NCBI RefSeq assembly: GCF_000002425.4
Contig: NC_037257.1
Location: forward strand, 9,055,524 to 9,119,523
Length of the DNA: 64,000 nucleotides
Direction: 5' to 3'
DNA from: Physcomitrium patens
Taxonomy: Eukaryota > Streptophyta > Bryopsida > Funariales > Funariaceae
Part shown: positions 11,179 to 21,787 of the stretch, piece after piece
How the letters are laid out: the number at the start of each line of letters is the position of its first letter
Numbering within the stretch: the first letter of the stretch is position 1
Position numbers and translations under genes: made by a program
The notes under the pieces: model-generated
The model's database searches: none
Told to the model about the DNA's origin: nothing
What the model saw: only the letters and a program-made list of their open reading frames with translations

Positions 11179-12505
11179 TGTCATATTCTAATACGAGTAT
11201 ACCATGAAAATATAAAGAAAAGAGACTTTTATTAATGTTCAATTACCTCGAATATTGGGAGCAACAACCAACTCCAATGCAAATACTGAGTGGCCAGGTT
11301 CAGTCACCCCATTACAGTCAGCCACGGCATACTGAAATGCTCCATTCGATTCCAGTAACGGAAGTCAGCAGGAAGAGAAAGGACCAATTCACACGACGGG
11401 TGAGCCTGGTTCGAAGAGCCAATTGGATCCAATTTCAAGAATCCAATCCGGGTCCTCTTACCCAATATGAGACCAGCATTTGTCGGGCAATCCAATGCAG
11501 TCTAATTACGGAAAAATCCAGGTCTTACTACGGGCCTCAGCCAGTCTGACGCGAAGGACCAATTTGATCCAATTACGGGAATATCTAGGTCTTACTACGG
11601 GCGTCTTAGCCAATGTGACGCGAGGACCAATTTGACCCAATTACGTGAACATCCAGGTTACTACGGGCATCTTACTCAATATGAAACCTGAATTGGTCGG
11701 GCGACTCAATGTGGATCCGAGTACGAGGTTCCGATTTTGTTTCAGGCTGTCCTATTCTCTGTGCCGTTTCAGGGAACGTTGTTTTCGGTAAATGGATCTC
11801 TTAAAGGTAAAAACGGAGGAGAAAGCTCTGACGGCGAGAGCCAATTTTGGATCTAAGCTCTGATGGTGGGAGCCAATTCCGGATCCAAGACGGAAGATTG
11901 AAGAAATTCAAAGGATAAGGTTAGAGGGAGAATAAGTTTTTGGGAGGTTTTTTGAAGATCGGGGGGAGAGGAGCTTCATGCTTCGGGCGTGGAAAGAAGA
12001 CAGAGAATTGGGTTTTTTTTCTTCATAGGATTTTGGGAAGACTGAGGCAATCATTGTTGAAGTTAGTGTTGTAATGGTGAATCGAGATTTTTAATGAAGT
12101 GGGTTTGATTACTCTTGACTGTTTTGTGAAATCGAGTTACGTCTGAGATTGAAGAATTAAAAGGGTGTCTATAGGATTGAGTATGCGGAGTGAATGAAAT
12201 TTATTGGGTTAATCTAACAAGACAGTTAGTGGATACAAGATTGTAAGTACAAAGTGGTATCGAAGATTAATAGTTTGGGTTATTCGAGGTTCTCTGTAAC
12301 GTTTAGAGACCTACCGGCTGGGACAAAAAGGACTTCGGCGAGCAGTCGAAGGGGCATCCGTATAGATTTACGATGAATTCTTGTAGTCGTTTATATTCTA
12401 ACAGTCAAAAACTGATAGACTGCTTGACTATTGGCGAATCTCCATACTACCTTCTACAGCCAGACGCGCGACGCGTTCTCGAGCAAGAAAGCACGTAATA
12501 CGACA
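11179..12505 (+). repeat. Left LTR of the 11179 gypsy element
   Basis: Starts TGTCATATT and ends AATACGACA, so the ends are inverted repeats. The end was placed by the primer-binding-site candidate 4 bp further on. It shares about 1.19 kb with the right LTR from 18486. Short imperfect repeats with AGGACCAATTTGA(T/C)CCAATTACG and TTACTACGGGC occur between 11470 and 11680. Confidence 0.85.
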
Positions 12506-12509
12506 AAAG

Positions 12510-12525
12510 TGGTGAACCCGACGTG
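12510..12525 (+). promoter_or_regulatory. Primer-binding-site candidate of the 11179 gypsy element
   Basis: TGGTGAACCCGACGTG lies 4 bp after the LTR end and begins with the TGG expected from pairing to a tRNA CCA tail. It is not the initiator-Met site TGGTATCAGAGC common in plants. Which tRNA it would pair with was not determined. Confidence 0.6.
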
Positions 12526-12575
12526 AAAGCTTGAAGTGGAAGATATTGGATTTCGGTTGATTTTATCTTTATTTT

Positions 12576-13825
12576 ATGGAAAACGAAAATAAAAATTTTG
12601 AAGTATTTTTGGGAGGAGTTTATAGTGGGGATTCTTCTAAAGGACAAGGTATGCACATGGATCCGTCTATTGCTAGTTTGTTTCAAGCCTTCTCATTATC
12701 AATGCAGCAACAACAAAGCAATGATCAAAAGGAAGCTTTGGTAACCAAAGCATTGCAAGCAATGGTCAATAAAATTGATCAATTTGATGGGAGGAATATT
12801 TCAAGGTATTTAAGTTGTTATATTCGTGAAATGGAATTAAATCGGGTTTCTGAGAAGAAAATGGTTGAACTATTTGGACTTGCCATGATACCAGAGATAA
12901 GAGACCACATTACATCGATTACGGATCGTTATGGAAATTCATAGGAGGTTTTTTTACATGCATTGAAAGACAAATATTTCTTGGAAGATGCTGATCGTGT
13001 TACTAAGAAGCTGTTTCTCGAATGGATTGAACGGCCCAATAAGAATTTGCAAGCAACAGAGCTACTAAAGGAATTTGAAAGGGAGTACTCTCAATTGTCA
13101 AAGGTAGAAAAATTGACATTGGAGCCGAACAAAGTTGATCTATTTCTTCAAGCTGCTGATGGAGAATTGCAAGAGAAATTAGAACTCCTTCTTGAAGACA
13201 AAGAAGAACATGAAGGATTGACAACGAAGTGGAAGAACGTTGAAGATGCAATGGGGTTGCTTACAAAAAGAGAAAGGAGGAAGGATGGGAGCAATATTCC
13301 GAAAATAGTACAAGCACCCAAAGCTCCAGTACATACAACACCACCAACAATGCCTACAGTTCAACCTTCAACATCCTTATCAAAGAAAGCAGTATGAAAA
13401 AAGAAGAAATTATACGAGGAATGCGAGATCTTCAAATCAAATTACCAAGACTTGAAGAGAATACTTCTACAAACAATTCAAAGAATGTTTCAAAACAAGG
13501 ATATGTACAAAGATGCATTTGGTGTGATGATGCTTCACACACTAGAAAAGATTGCAATGAATTTAATAATATGATATGGCAGGGAATTATTTGCTGGAAA
13601 GATGGAAAGATAGCATTAAAAAATAGAATGGATCTTCTTCAAACCAATTTTGGCAAGGGAGGAATGAGAGCATTGGTTCAAGATTACCTAAAAGAGCATG
13701 AAACAGCAACACGAGAAAGTGCAAGTTATGGTGCTAGAGTAGATGATGAAATTGGTGGAAGTACGGAAACTAGTGAGTTTTGGGCTTCTGCCGTTTCTAC
13801 AATGCAAGAAGGGAAATTACCTTGA
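12576..13825 (+). mobile_element. gag region of the 11179 gypsy element
   Basis: Begins at an ATG 51 bp after the primer-binding site. The encoded protein is rich in charged helices (capsid-like), followed by a proline/threonine-rich linker and a zinc knuckle CIWCDDASHTRKDC, i.e. C-x2-C-x4-H-x4-C, near 13520-13560. This layout is typical of gypsy Gag. It is part of a broken element. Confidence 0.75.
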
Positions 13826-14422
13826 GAAGTGTTATTGAGAACTGCAGCTACAATACGAGGAAGAATAGGTTGGGAGGATCCTGTTGAGTCTCTTTCAGTT
13901 CATGCATATATTGCTAAGAGCCAACATGAAGCTTTGATGGAAGAAAAAAGACGAGGAAATTTTGATGATACTAGAGAAGGAAATTCTTTTAAGAGGCAAA
14001 CTCGAGGAGACAAGGCTCGGGAGGCAACTTCACAAGAATTGCCTGTAAAGGATACCTCAGCATCATTGGGAGAAAAAACAACGGAGACAAAAGATAAGGG
14101 CAAATCAATTGCTTATAAGCTACTTTCTGACATTGAAGCGGCAACAAATTTGAAAGGGGTGTTGGAAGAACGTATATTAAACGCTAAGGTGGAATTCACA
14201 TTGAAAGAAGTCTTGGAAATTGCAAAGAAGGAGTTTCATGATGTTATCATTGACAGCATTAAGCGAAAGAGGCAATTAATGAGCGAAACTAGAATGAATC
14301 ATGCTATTGATGCAAGAATATGTAGAGATGAAGAAGAGGTTGATATTGGTTACAAGCAACCAACAAATGAAAAGAATGGGTATAATTAGCGAGTACGTTT
14401 CGAAGATTCTAGTGACAAGGAA

Positions 14423-14947
14423 ATGGAAACTTTGAGCCATTATACTCGAAAGCATTGGACAAGGGCAACTACTGAGGTATTGCTAAAGGTAGGAGATATA
14501 GAAGAACCAATTGTTGCTTTAGTCGACCATGGTTCTGAAATAAATCTCATGTCTAAATATCTTTATAAGAAGCAAAAATGGCCAATTGATATGGAACATG
14601 GATGGGTAATACGAGCAGTTAATAATACATGGAGCAAATTATATGGAGCTTGTCCAGATGTCAAAATTCGGATTGGGGATGTTGCGACGGAGCAACATTT
14701 CTTTGTTCAAGATACAACGTCTTATCTGTTGATTTTAGGACAACCTTATATCACGGCAACACGGATGGAAATAAAAGTACTTGACGATGGTTCTGCTTAT
14801 GCAAGGGTATGGAGCGAAGATGAGAGGAAAGCTGTACAATTTCTAACAGTACCTCCTAACCATGAACAGAATCGAGATAGGTTGAGGGAGAAACCATTGC
14901 CAAAGATTGTTGAAGGATTTAAGGATTTTGGGGAGGTACCACTGTAA
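14423..14947 (+). mobile_element. Aspartic protease region of the 11179 gypsy element
   Basis: Contains the retropepsin landmarks: LVDHGSEINLMS (the D-x-G-S type active site) near 14520 and later LLILGQPYI (the hydrophobic ILG flap-partner motif) near 14730. It lies between gag and RT, as expected. Confidence 0.8.
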
Positions 14948-15561
14948 AGCGAGATTATGGAGGTACAAAAGAGGAGGTACTCTCGCGAGATGAAGGTGCC
15001 TTTGATGCGAGTTTTATTGGTATATTGCAGAATGGAAATTTTATGTTTAAGAAAGTTGATGATTTTAAAAGAAGAGAAAGAAAAAGATTATATGATATTG
15101 AAGGACAATTATGCAAGTTAGGTACATTGCAAGATGATGAGAGGATTTTAGGTGTTTACGAAGAAAATGGACTGGAAGATTCATTGGAATTGATTACATC
15201 TATTGGGTTAAAGAATAATGATAAGATTGTTGAGATTCATTCAAGAGAGGTTTATACCATACTTGAATCTTTTCAAGCACAAAAAGTCACTGTAGAGATG
15301 AGATATAAAATGGCAGATAAGAAGATAAAGCCTGTTGCCGGACCATTACCAGAAGATTCTAAAGAAGAAATGGGAGAAGCATCAAAAGAAGCAAGTTTAA
15401 GACATCCAATGAGTATTGGACACCAGTTTACTAAAGAGACTTTTGAAGAATTGAAGATTGGTTTTGATGGTTCTTTATTACCGGAGGAAATTACTTGCTT
15501 CAAAAAGATGGTTGCTAAATAAGGTAGATCGTTTGCCTTCGAATCTCATGAAATTAGGTGT

Positions 15562-16338
15562 GTGGATCCAAATATTATAACACCTATGGTTATCTTCACT
15601 GTACCACATGTACCTTGGAATCTAAGACCGATTCCAGTACCGAGGACACATTTACCTAAATTGATTGAGCTTTTAAAAGAAAAGATAAAGATGAAAATAT
15701 TGGAACCCTCGTTTGCACCGTATTCTAGTCGATGGTTTACGGTACCTAAGAAGAATGGGTCACTATGGTTTATTCAAGATATGCAACCGGTGAATGCAGT
15801 AACTGTCAGAAATGTAGGAATTGGACCTATTGTGGATGAATTTACTGAGGCGTTTGCTGGAAGGGCGATCTATTCAATGGGTGACTTGTATTCAGATTAT
15901 GATCAATTTCAACTTACCGAAGGAAGTACAGATATGACAACGATGAGGACACCACTTGGATTGGTTAGAATGTGCACTCTTCCTCAAGGCGCGACCAACT
16001 CAGTTGCACATATGATGAATGGGATGAATAAGGTATTGAGAGATTTTATTCCGGAAAAGACTATGCCTTTTCTGGATGATGTTCCTATAAAAGGGTGCAA
16101 AGAAGGAGACAAGGATGAAACTTTAGATAAGAAGGGATGTCGCAAATATGTTGTTGATCATATACAAGATTGTGAAAAGATTTTAACTCGGCTTGGAGAA
16201 GTTCATCTTACATTATTGGGTATGAAGTCCATATTTGGAGTACGAGAGGTTGTAATTGTTGGACATTTATGTGGATCTTACGAAAGACAACCAGATCCGA
16301 CTAAAGTTGATGCAATTGGAAGGATGAAAGAGGATTGA
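15562..16338 (+). mobile_element. Reverse transcriptase region of the 11179 gypsy element
   Basis: The entry motif VPRTHLPKLIELLKEKIKM and SSRWFTVPKKNGSLWFIQDMQPVN correspond to RT motifs 1-2. FLDDVPIKG is the catalytic box, in the F-x-DD form seen in a subset of gypsy elements. TLPQGATNSVAHM matches the motif that precedes it in other gypsy RTs (PFGLINAPAVFQHM in the chromovirus). Confidence 0.85.
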
Positions 16339-16365
16339 GATTCTTTAATAGAGGTTCATAGGTTT

Positions 16366-16920
16366 TTGGGTGCATGTGTATTTTATCGAATCTGGATCCC
16401 TCATTTTGCTCACATAGCGAATCCATTATATGAACTGTTACACAAGGGCTACCGATTTAAATGGGAAGAAAGGCATATTCAGGCAATGCAAAGATTGAAG
16501 AAATTATTGATGTCACCTCCAATATTGAGGAAGGTTGATTATAAGTGCAATAGACCAGTGATTCTTACTGTGGACACTAGTCCAATTGCCATTGGATGGG
16601 CAATGGGTCAAGATGATTCAAGTGGAAATAGATTTGCAGTTCGATTTCGGGCTAAAGTTTTAAGTATTCGTCAACGTGCATATTTGCAAGTCAAAAGAGA
16701 ACTTTGGGAAGTTGTTTTGACTATGAAAGCTGAAAAGGACTATTTGATTGGGGCAGTAGTAGTAATTGAAACAGATTGCTTGCCATTGCTTGGAATTATT
16801 ATTAACTGTTCAATGCCAGATATTGCAATGTTGAGATGGATTGCTTATATTAAGTCACTAAATCCAGAATTTAAGCATGTTACTGGGAAGGACAATTTAG
16901 TAGCAGACATGCTATCTTGA
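16366..16920 (+). mobile_element. RNase H region of the 11179 gypsy element
   Basis: Follows RT. VILTVDTSPIAIGWAMGQ corresponds to the first RNase H strand (TDAS-like in other gypsy elements), REL(W)EVVL to the KELLA motif, and HVTGKDNLVADMLS to the terminal motif usually read as xGKxNxxADxLSR. Confidence 0.8.
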
Positions 16921-16944
16921 GCAAGATACAAGTGGGAGGACGAA

Positions 16945-18111
16945 ATGGTTGAAGACATTGATGACGTCGGATTGAAATTCTATTCAATATCAAATCTCAA
17001 CGGAGAAGACAAGCTATTTCTTGAAAAATCTTATGAAGGAGAATTATTGGATATTGGTCATTACTTGAATACCTTGACTAAGCAGGGGAATTGGTTTACA
17101 GAAAAATTCAAACAAATAAGAAAAAAGACATATGGATTTTTGCTTCGAGATGGATTCTTATGGAAGAGACCGAAGAAAGGAATTGGGATGCCACAACAAG
17201 TGATAGGCAAAAAGGAAGAAAAAGTAAAATTATTAAAAGAGTTTCATGATAGTTTATGGGCAGGGCATAGAGGAATCTGGGCTACTTTTGCTAAACTCAA
17301 GGAATGATATTGGTAGAAAAATATGTATCGAGATGTGCTCTCATTTGTAGAGTCATGTGAAATCTGTCAATCGTATTCTAATATCCGACATCGAGATGGT
17401 CTTCATCCTACGTATCCTCTGGCTATTCATTTTAAATGGGTTGTTGATTTGGTTATTATGCCGGTTGGGTTATGGCAAATGAGATATTTGGTTTTAGCTC
17501 GTGAAGATTTATCAAATCAAGTAGAAGGAAGAGCATTGAGGACAAAATCTACAGAGGGGATTTGTAGGTTTTTGCTTGAAGATGTCATTTGCCGCTACGG
17601 ATGCGTAGGAAAAATCACTGCAGATCGTGGAGAATTAAATGCACAAGAAGCTCGTAAGTTCTTTGAAAGATGTGGAGTTAAACTATCACTGAGTACTGCT
17701 TATAATCTAGAAGGGAATGCAAAAAGCGAACGCGGTCACCCACCGATTGTGAAAGCATTAGTTAAAGCTTGTAATGGGAAAGTTAAAGAGTGACCACGGT
17801 TTTTGTCATTTGCATTATGGGCTGATGGAACAACATATAGTTCGGTGACAGGATATATGCCAGTAGAACTTATGACAGGTCGAAAACCAATTATGCCGAT
17901 TGAAGAAAAGGTACTTACTTGGAGTATGCTACCATGGGAAGATGGATTGACAAGAGAAGAACTTTTGGCTATTAGGATTCGACAATTGAAGCAAATAACA
18001 GAAGATGTTCAAATAGCATTGGAAAGGTTAAAAAGAGCAAGGTTACAAAACAAGGCGCGATTCGATAAGCAACATCAATTAAGACCTAAAGCAATCGAAG
18101 AAAGTCACTAG
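16945..18111 (+). mobile_element. Integrase region of the 11179 gypsy element
   Basis: The zinc-binding N-terminus is visible as H-x-GHRG...C-x2-C (near 17245-17370). It is followed by the catalytic core with WVVDLVIMPVG, ITADRGELNAQEARKFFERCG and SLSTAYNLEGNAKSERGH, which parallel the D, D and E regions of retroviral integrases. An acidic C-terminal tail follows to about 18420. Confidence 0.8.
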
Positions 18112-18473
18112 GTACTTGTTTATGACAATAGTCTAGATAATAAACATATTGCTTTGTGAAAATTTTTAAAACGTTGGTTTGGACCATATGTGGTAACAAG
18201 TGTTCATGATAATATGACTTACTCGTTACGGGAGTTAGATGGTACAAAATTGAAAATACCAATTGCAGGAAAGCGAGTAAAAATATTTAAACGAATACAC
18301 GCAGAGATGAATATGAAAGACCTTAATGAAGGTATAGAGATCCCGCAGCAAGAAGATGAAAGTGATTTTAATAATGAAGGTGATGAAGACGAACTGGACA
18401 AAGACGTAGAGGATATATTTTGAATCAAACAGCAATTGGGTAAATTCCTGCATACCGGAGGATGCACAGGTTC

Positions 18474-18485
18474 AGAGGGGGTGGA
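18474..18485 (+). promoter_or_regulatory. Polypurine tract of the 11179 gypsy element
   Basis: AGAGGGGGTGGA lies directly before the TG of the right LTR at 18486, the expected place for plus-strand priming. Confidence 0.75.
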
Positions 18486-19673
18486 TGTCGTCTTGTAACA
18501 CGAGTATACCATGAAAATATAAAAAAAGGGACTTTTCTTAATGTTCAATTACCTCGAATATTAGGAGCAACAACCAACTCTAATGCAAATACTGAGTGGA
18601 CTGGTTCAGTCACCCCGTTACAGTCAGCCACGGCATACTGAAATGCTCCATTCGATTCCAATAACGGAAGTCAGCAGGAAGAGAAAGGACCAATTCACAC
18701 GACGGGTGAGCCTGGTTCGAAGAGCCAATTGGATCCAATTTCAAAAATCCAATCCGGGTCCTCTTACCCAATATGAGACCAGCATTCGTCGGGCAATCCA
18801 ATACAGTCTAATTACGGAAAAATCCAGGTCTTACTACGGGCCTCAGCCAGTCTGACGCGAAGGACCAATTTGATCCAATTACGGGAATATCTAGGTCTTA
18901 CTACGGGCGTCTTAGCCAATGTGACGCGAGGACCAATTTGACCCAATTACGTGAACATCCAGGTTACTACGGGCATCTTACTCAATATGAAACCTGAATT
19001 GGTCGGGCGACTCAATGTGGACCCGAGTACGAGGTTCCGATTTTGTTTCACGCTGTCCTATTCTCTGTGCCGTTTCAGGGAACGTTGTTTTCGGTAAATG
19101 GATCTCTTAAAGGTAAAAACGGAGGAGAAAGCTCTGACGGCGAGAGCCAATTTTGGATCTAAGCTCTGACGGTGGGAGCCAATTCCGGATCCAAGACGGA
19201 AGATTGAAGAAATTCAAAGGATAAGGTTAGAGGGAGAATAAGTTTTTGGGAGGTTTTTTGAAGATCGGGGGGAGAGGAGCTTCATGCTTCGGGCGTGGAA
19301 AGAAGACAGAGAATTGGGTTTTTTTTCTTCATAGGGTTTTGGAAAGACTGAGGCAATCATTGTTGAAGTTAGTGTTGTAATGGTGAATCGAGATTTTTAA
19401 TGAAGTGGGTTTGATTACTCTTGACTGTTTTGTGAAATCGAGTTACGTCTGAGATTGAAGAATTAAAAGGGTGTCTATAGGATTGAGTATGCGGGGTGAA
19501 TGAAAATTTATTGAGTTAATCTAACAAGACAGTTAGTGGATACAAGATTGTAAGTACAAAGTGGTATCGAAGATTAACAGTTTGGGTTGTTCGGGGTTCT
19601 CTGTAACGTTTAGAGACCTACCGGCTGGGACAAAAAGGACTTCGGCGAACAGTCGAAGGGGCATCCGTATAGA
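18486..19673 (+). repeat. Right LTR of the 11179 gypsy element
   Basis: Starts TGTCGTCTT and follows the left LTR with a few percent difference up to about 19673. There it meets LTR sequence of the next chromovirus; three bases (AGA, 19671-19673) fit either element. Confidence 0.85.
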
Positions 19674-19819
19674 GTTCTTCAGTCTCGACAACGCATCTCT
19701 TGAAGCTCTAGCTCAATTCTCTTGCCGTTGCTCTTGTACTCATCTGTTTGATCTAGTTCTTGTCATTTCTTCTTGAAATTCTTGTTTAGATTTCTTGTTT
19801 GTAATTTTGGTCCGTGACA
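19674..19819 (+). repeat. 5' LTR sequence of the plus-strand chromovirus
   Basis: Matches the last part of the LTR at 25412-25885 with about ten differences by eye and ends TCCGTGACA. It contains the predicted transcript-start motif AGTCTCGACAAC at 19681-19692. Confidence 0.85.
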
Positions 19820-19833
19820 GTTTGTCGAGACTG
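19820..19833 (+). promoter_or_regulatory. Self-priming type primer-binding site of the chromovirus
   Basis: GTTTGTCGAGACTG begins at the first base after the LTR. Its inner 11 bases TTGTCGAGACT are the exact reverse complement of AGTCTCGACAA in the LTR (19681 and 25748), which is where transcription should start, 32 bp after the TATA box. This arrangement is known from Tf1 and related chromoviruses, whose RNA 5' end folds back to prime reverse transcription. The minus-strand sister copy has the same site at 30773-30786. Confidence 0.75.
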
Positions 19834-19843
19834 CCTTTATCTT

Positions 19844-20218
19844 AATATCAGAGCTGAATCCTTCTTGTTTGAGAGCGGATTACCCCTCTTCTTGAAGGTA
19901 TTCTAGTGCTTTAGGGATTGCGGATTACCTTCCTCTAAACTGATATTTTCTCAATCACAATATCAGAGCTTAGTTCTTTGAGGCAGAGAGTGGACTACCC
20001 CTTTCCTTGGAGATACTTGAGCGTTCTAAGGGTTGCGGATTACCCTCTCTTGGACTGATATTAAATCCTTCTTTTTGTTTAGCATAGCTAGTTGGAAAAG
20101 ACTGTTAATATCGATTTCAGAGCTTTGCCTTCTTGATAGAGTGCAGATTACCCCTCTTCTTGAAAGCATTGAGGCATTTTTAGAGATTGCAGATTACCCT
20201 CCTCTAAAACTGAAATCG
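19844..20218 (+). repeat. Three ~104-bp leader units closed by inverted repeats
   Basis: The units are 19844-19947, 19959-20062 and 20112-20218. The first two open with AATATCAG and close with CTGATATT; the third opens with CGATTTCAG and closes with CTGAAATCG. The closing arms are perfect reverse complements in every unit although the sequence changes. Each unit has AGAGCT overlapping or directly after the opening arm (AGCT in all three) and two GGATTACC-like boxes inside, one followed by CCTCTT and one by TCCTCTAA. The block lies between the primer site and the gag ATG at 20341, so it should form a structured RNA leader. Confidence 0.8.
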
Positions 20219-20340
20219 TTTAGTGTTTTTTTTTTCCTTTTCTCCGAGTAGGTTTTAGTGACAGGTAGTGCTACAATTTTCTCCAAGAGACTTAGCAATT
20301 TCTTCTTCTCTCAAAATTTTAATCCATCTATTCTCTAAAT

Positions 20341-21306
20341 ATGGAAGTAGACCATGTCATAGACAGTGCATCTCCACAAGTAGACAATAGAGTGGCAACT
20401 CTTGCAGATCTTCAAGCTCTTATGAATAGTGTACGAAAGGAGATTGCATTTCTTCGCAATCCAAGTAAAGAACCTCAAATTGATCTAGTGACCGAAGAAG
20501 CTAGACGCGAAATTCATAGCCTACAACAAGAGATTATTCGACTGAGAGAAGCAAGACATGTGTCACATACGACCCCTATAGATACTTCAAGGATTAGTAC
20601 GAAAGAACCAAAAGCGAGTATGCCAGATAAGTTTGACGGAACAAGAGCCAACTTCCGAGGTTTTGTGCAACAAGTACGGCTTTACCTACGCCTATATCCT
20701 TCTCGTTATCCGAATGGATTTACCCAGGTTGCTTTCATAGGTACTCTTCTATCAGGAAATGCTCGCTCTTGGTTTGCTCCACTATTGGAGAAGGATTCTC
20801 CAATATTGTACGTCCTAGAGGCTTTCATAGAGAGACTTACTGCTGCGTTTGGAGATAGCGATCGAGAAAGAGTGGCTGAAAGAAAGATACAAAATCTGCG
20901 ACAAGGATCACGTTCTGCTGCAATCTATGCTGCAGAATTTCAATAGCTTACATGTGATCTTGATTGGAATGATAAGGCGTTCATGACACGATTTTGATAT
21001 GGACTGAGAGATGATGTCAAGAACTTATTGATCACCATGCCTAAGGCAGATACTTTAGAAGAACTTATATCTCAGGCAATTATTTGTGACAACCGCCTCT
21101 TTGAATTACGACAAGAAAGACGATCAGGCTGGAGAAATGATGGAGCATTTGCTACATTTTCAAAAGGTCCAGAGAATCACTCCACAGATCCTGATCCATG
21201 CAAATTGATGCGGTACATTTCAAACCCCTCACAGTTGAGGAAAGGAAGTGACGGTTTGAACAAAACTTGTGTTAATATTGTGGAGAAGCGAGCCATAAAG
21301 CTGTAG
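20341..21306 (+). mobile_element. gag region of the plus-strand chromovirus
   Basis: Begins at the ATG after the leader. The N-terminal part has a coiled-coil-like stretch, then the capsid motif PDKFDGTRANFRGFVQQV followed by FIGTLLSGNARSWFAPLLE, which is the typical Ty3/gypsy capsid (retrotrans_gag) signature. It is part of a broken element. Confidence 0.85.
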
Positions 21307-21307
21307 A

Positions 21308-21784
21308 TTGTCGGAAGAAACAGAAGCCTCAAACAACAAGACTCAGGAGTACAAGCATGCAGGAAAACAAGGACGTCGAGCCACAATAGGGACCGTGCGG
21401 CTGGACATCTCAACATCCAAAATTAATCAAGGTTCCTTTCTCTTAGCTCAACCTTCAGATTGTTTTATAGTACCTTTACATCTGGGTATTCAAGAACTAC
21501 AAGTCGATGCTTTATTAGACTCGGGTGCATCCGCTTGCTTTATAGATGAAGAGTTTGCCAAGCTTCACAATATTTCTCTTGTAAAGAAACTTAAGCCTGT
21601 CCATGTAGAAGTCATAGACGGACGACCATTGTCTTCGGGCAATGTTATCCATGAAACTAAACCATTGAAGGTACGTCTTGAAAACCATGAGAGCAATATT
21701 GTGTTTAATGTTATCAAGACCCCTTCATGTCCTATCATTTTGGGACTATCTTGGCTTGATAGATATAATCCATTGATAGATTGA
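21308..21784 (+). mobile_element. Aspartic protease region of the plus-strand chromovirus
   Basis: ALLDSGASACFIDEEFA is the retropepsin active site (D-S-G-A) and PIILGLSWL is the later ILG motif, spaced as in other gypsy proteases. It lies between gag and RT. Confidence 0.88.
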
Positions 21785-21787
21785 AAG

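Larger units (their letters stand above)
11179..19673 (+). mobile_element. Ty3/gypsy retrotransposon with 1.3-kb LTRs, nested in the outer chromovirus
   Basis: The left LTR is 11179-12505 and the right LTR starts at 18486; the internal region holds gag, protease, RT, RNase H and integrase in gypsy order. The LTRs have TGTC...GACA inverted ends. By eye the LTR pair differs at a few percent of positions, so the element is of intermediate age. It carries roughly ten breaks and is a fossil. No chromodomain is evident after the integrase; the protein ends in an acidic tail. The pol proteins look more like those I associate with fungal (basidiomycete) gypsy elements than with the common plant lineages; that placement is inference. 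It abuts the next element at 19671-19673. Confidence 0.85.

Noticed and set aside
19841-19854. ATATCAGAGC in the chromovirus leader as a tRNA initiator-Met primer site
   Set aside because: It resembles the end of TGGTATCAGAGC, but it lies about 25 bp from the LTR and recurs in a second leader unit as part of the hairpin stem. The site next to the LTR fits self-priming better.
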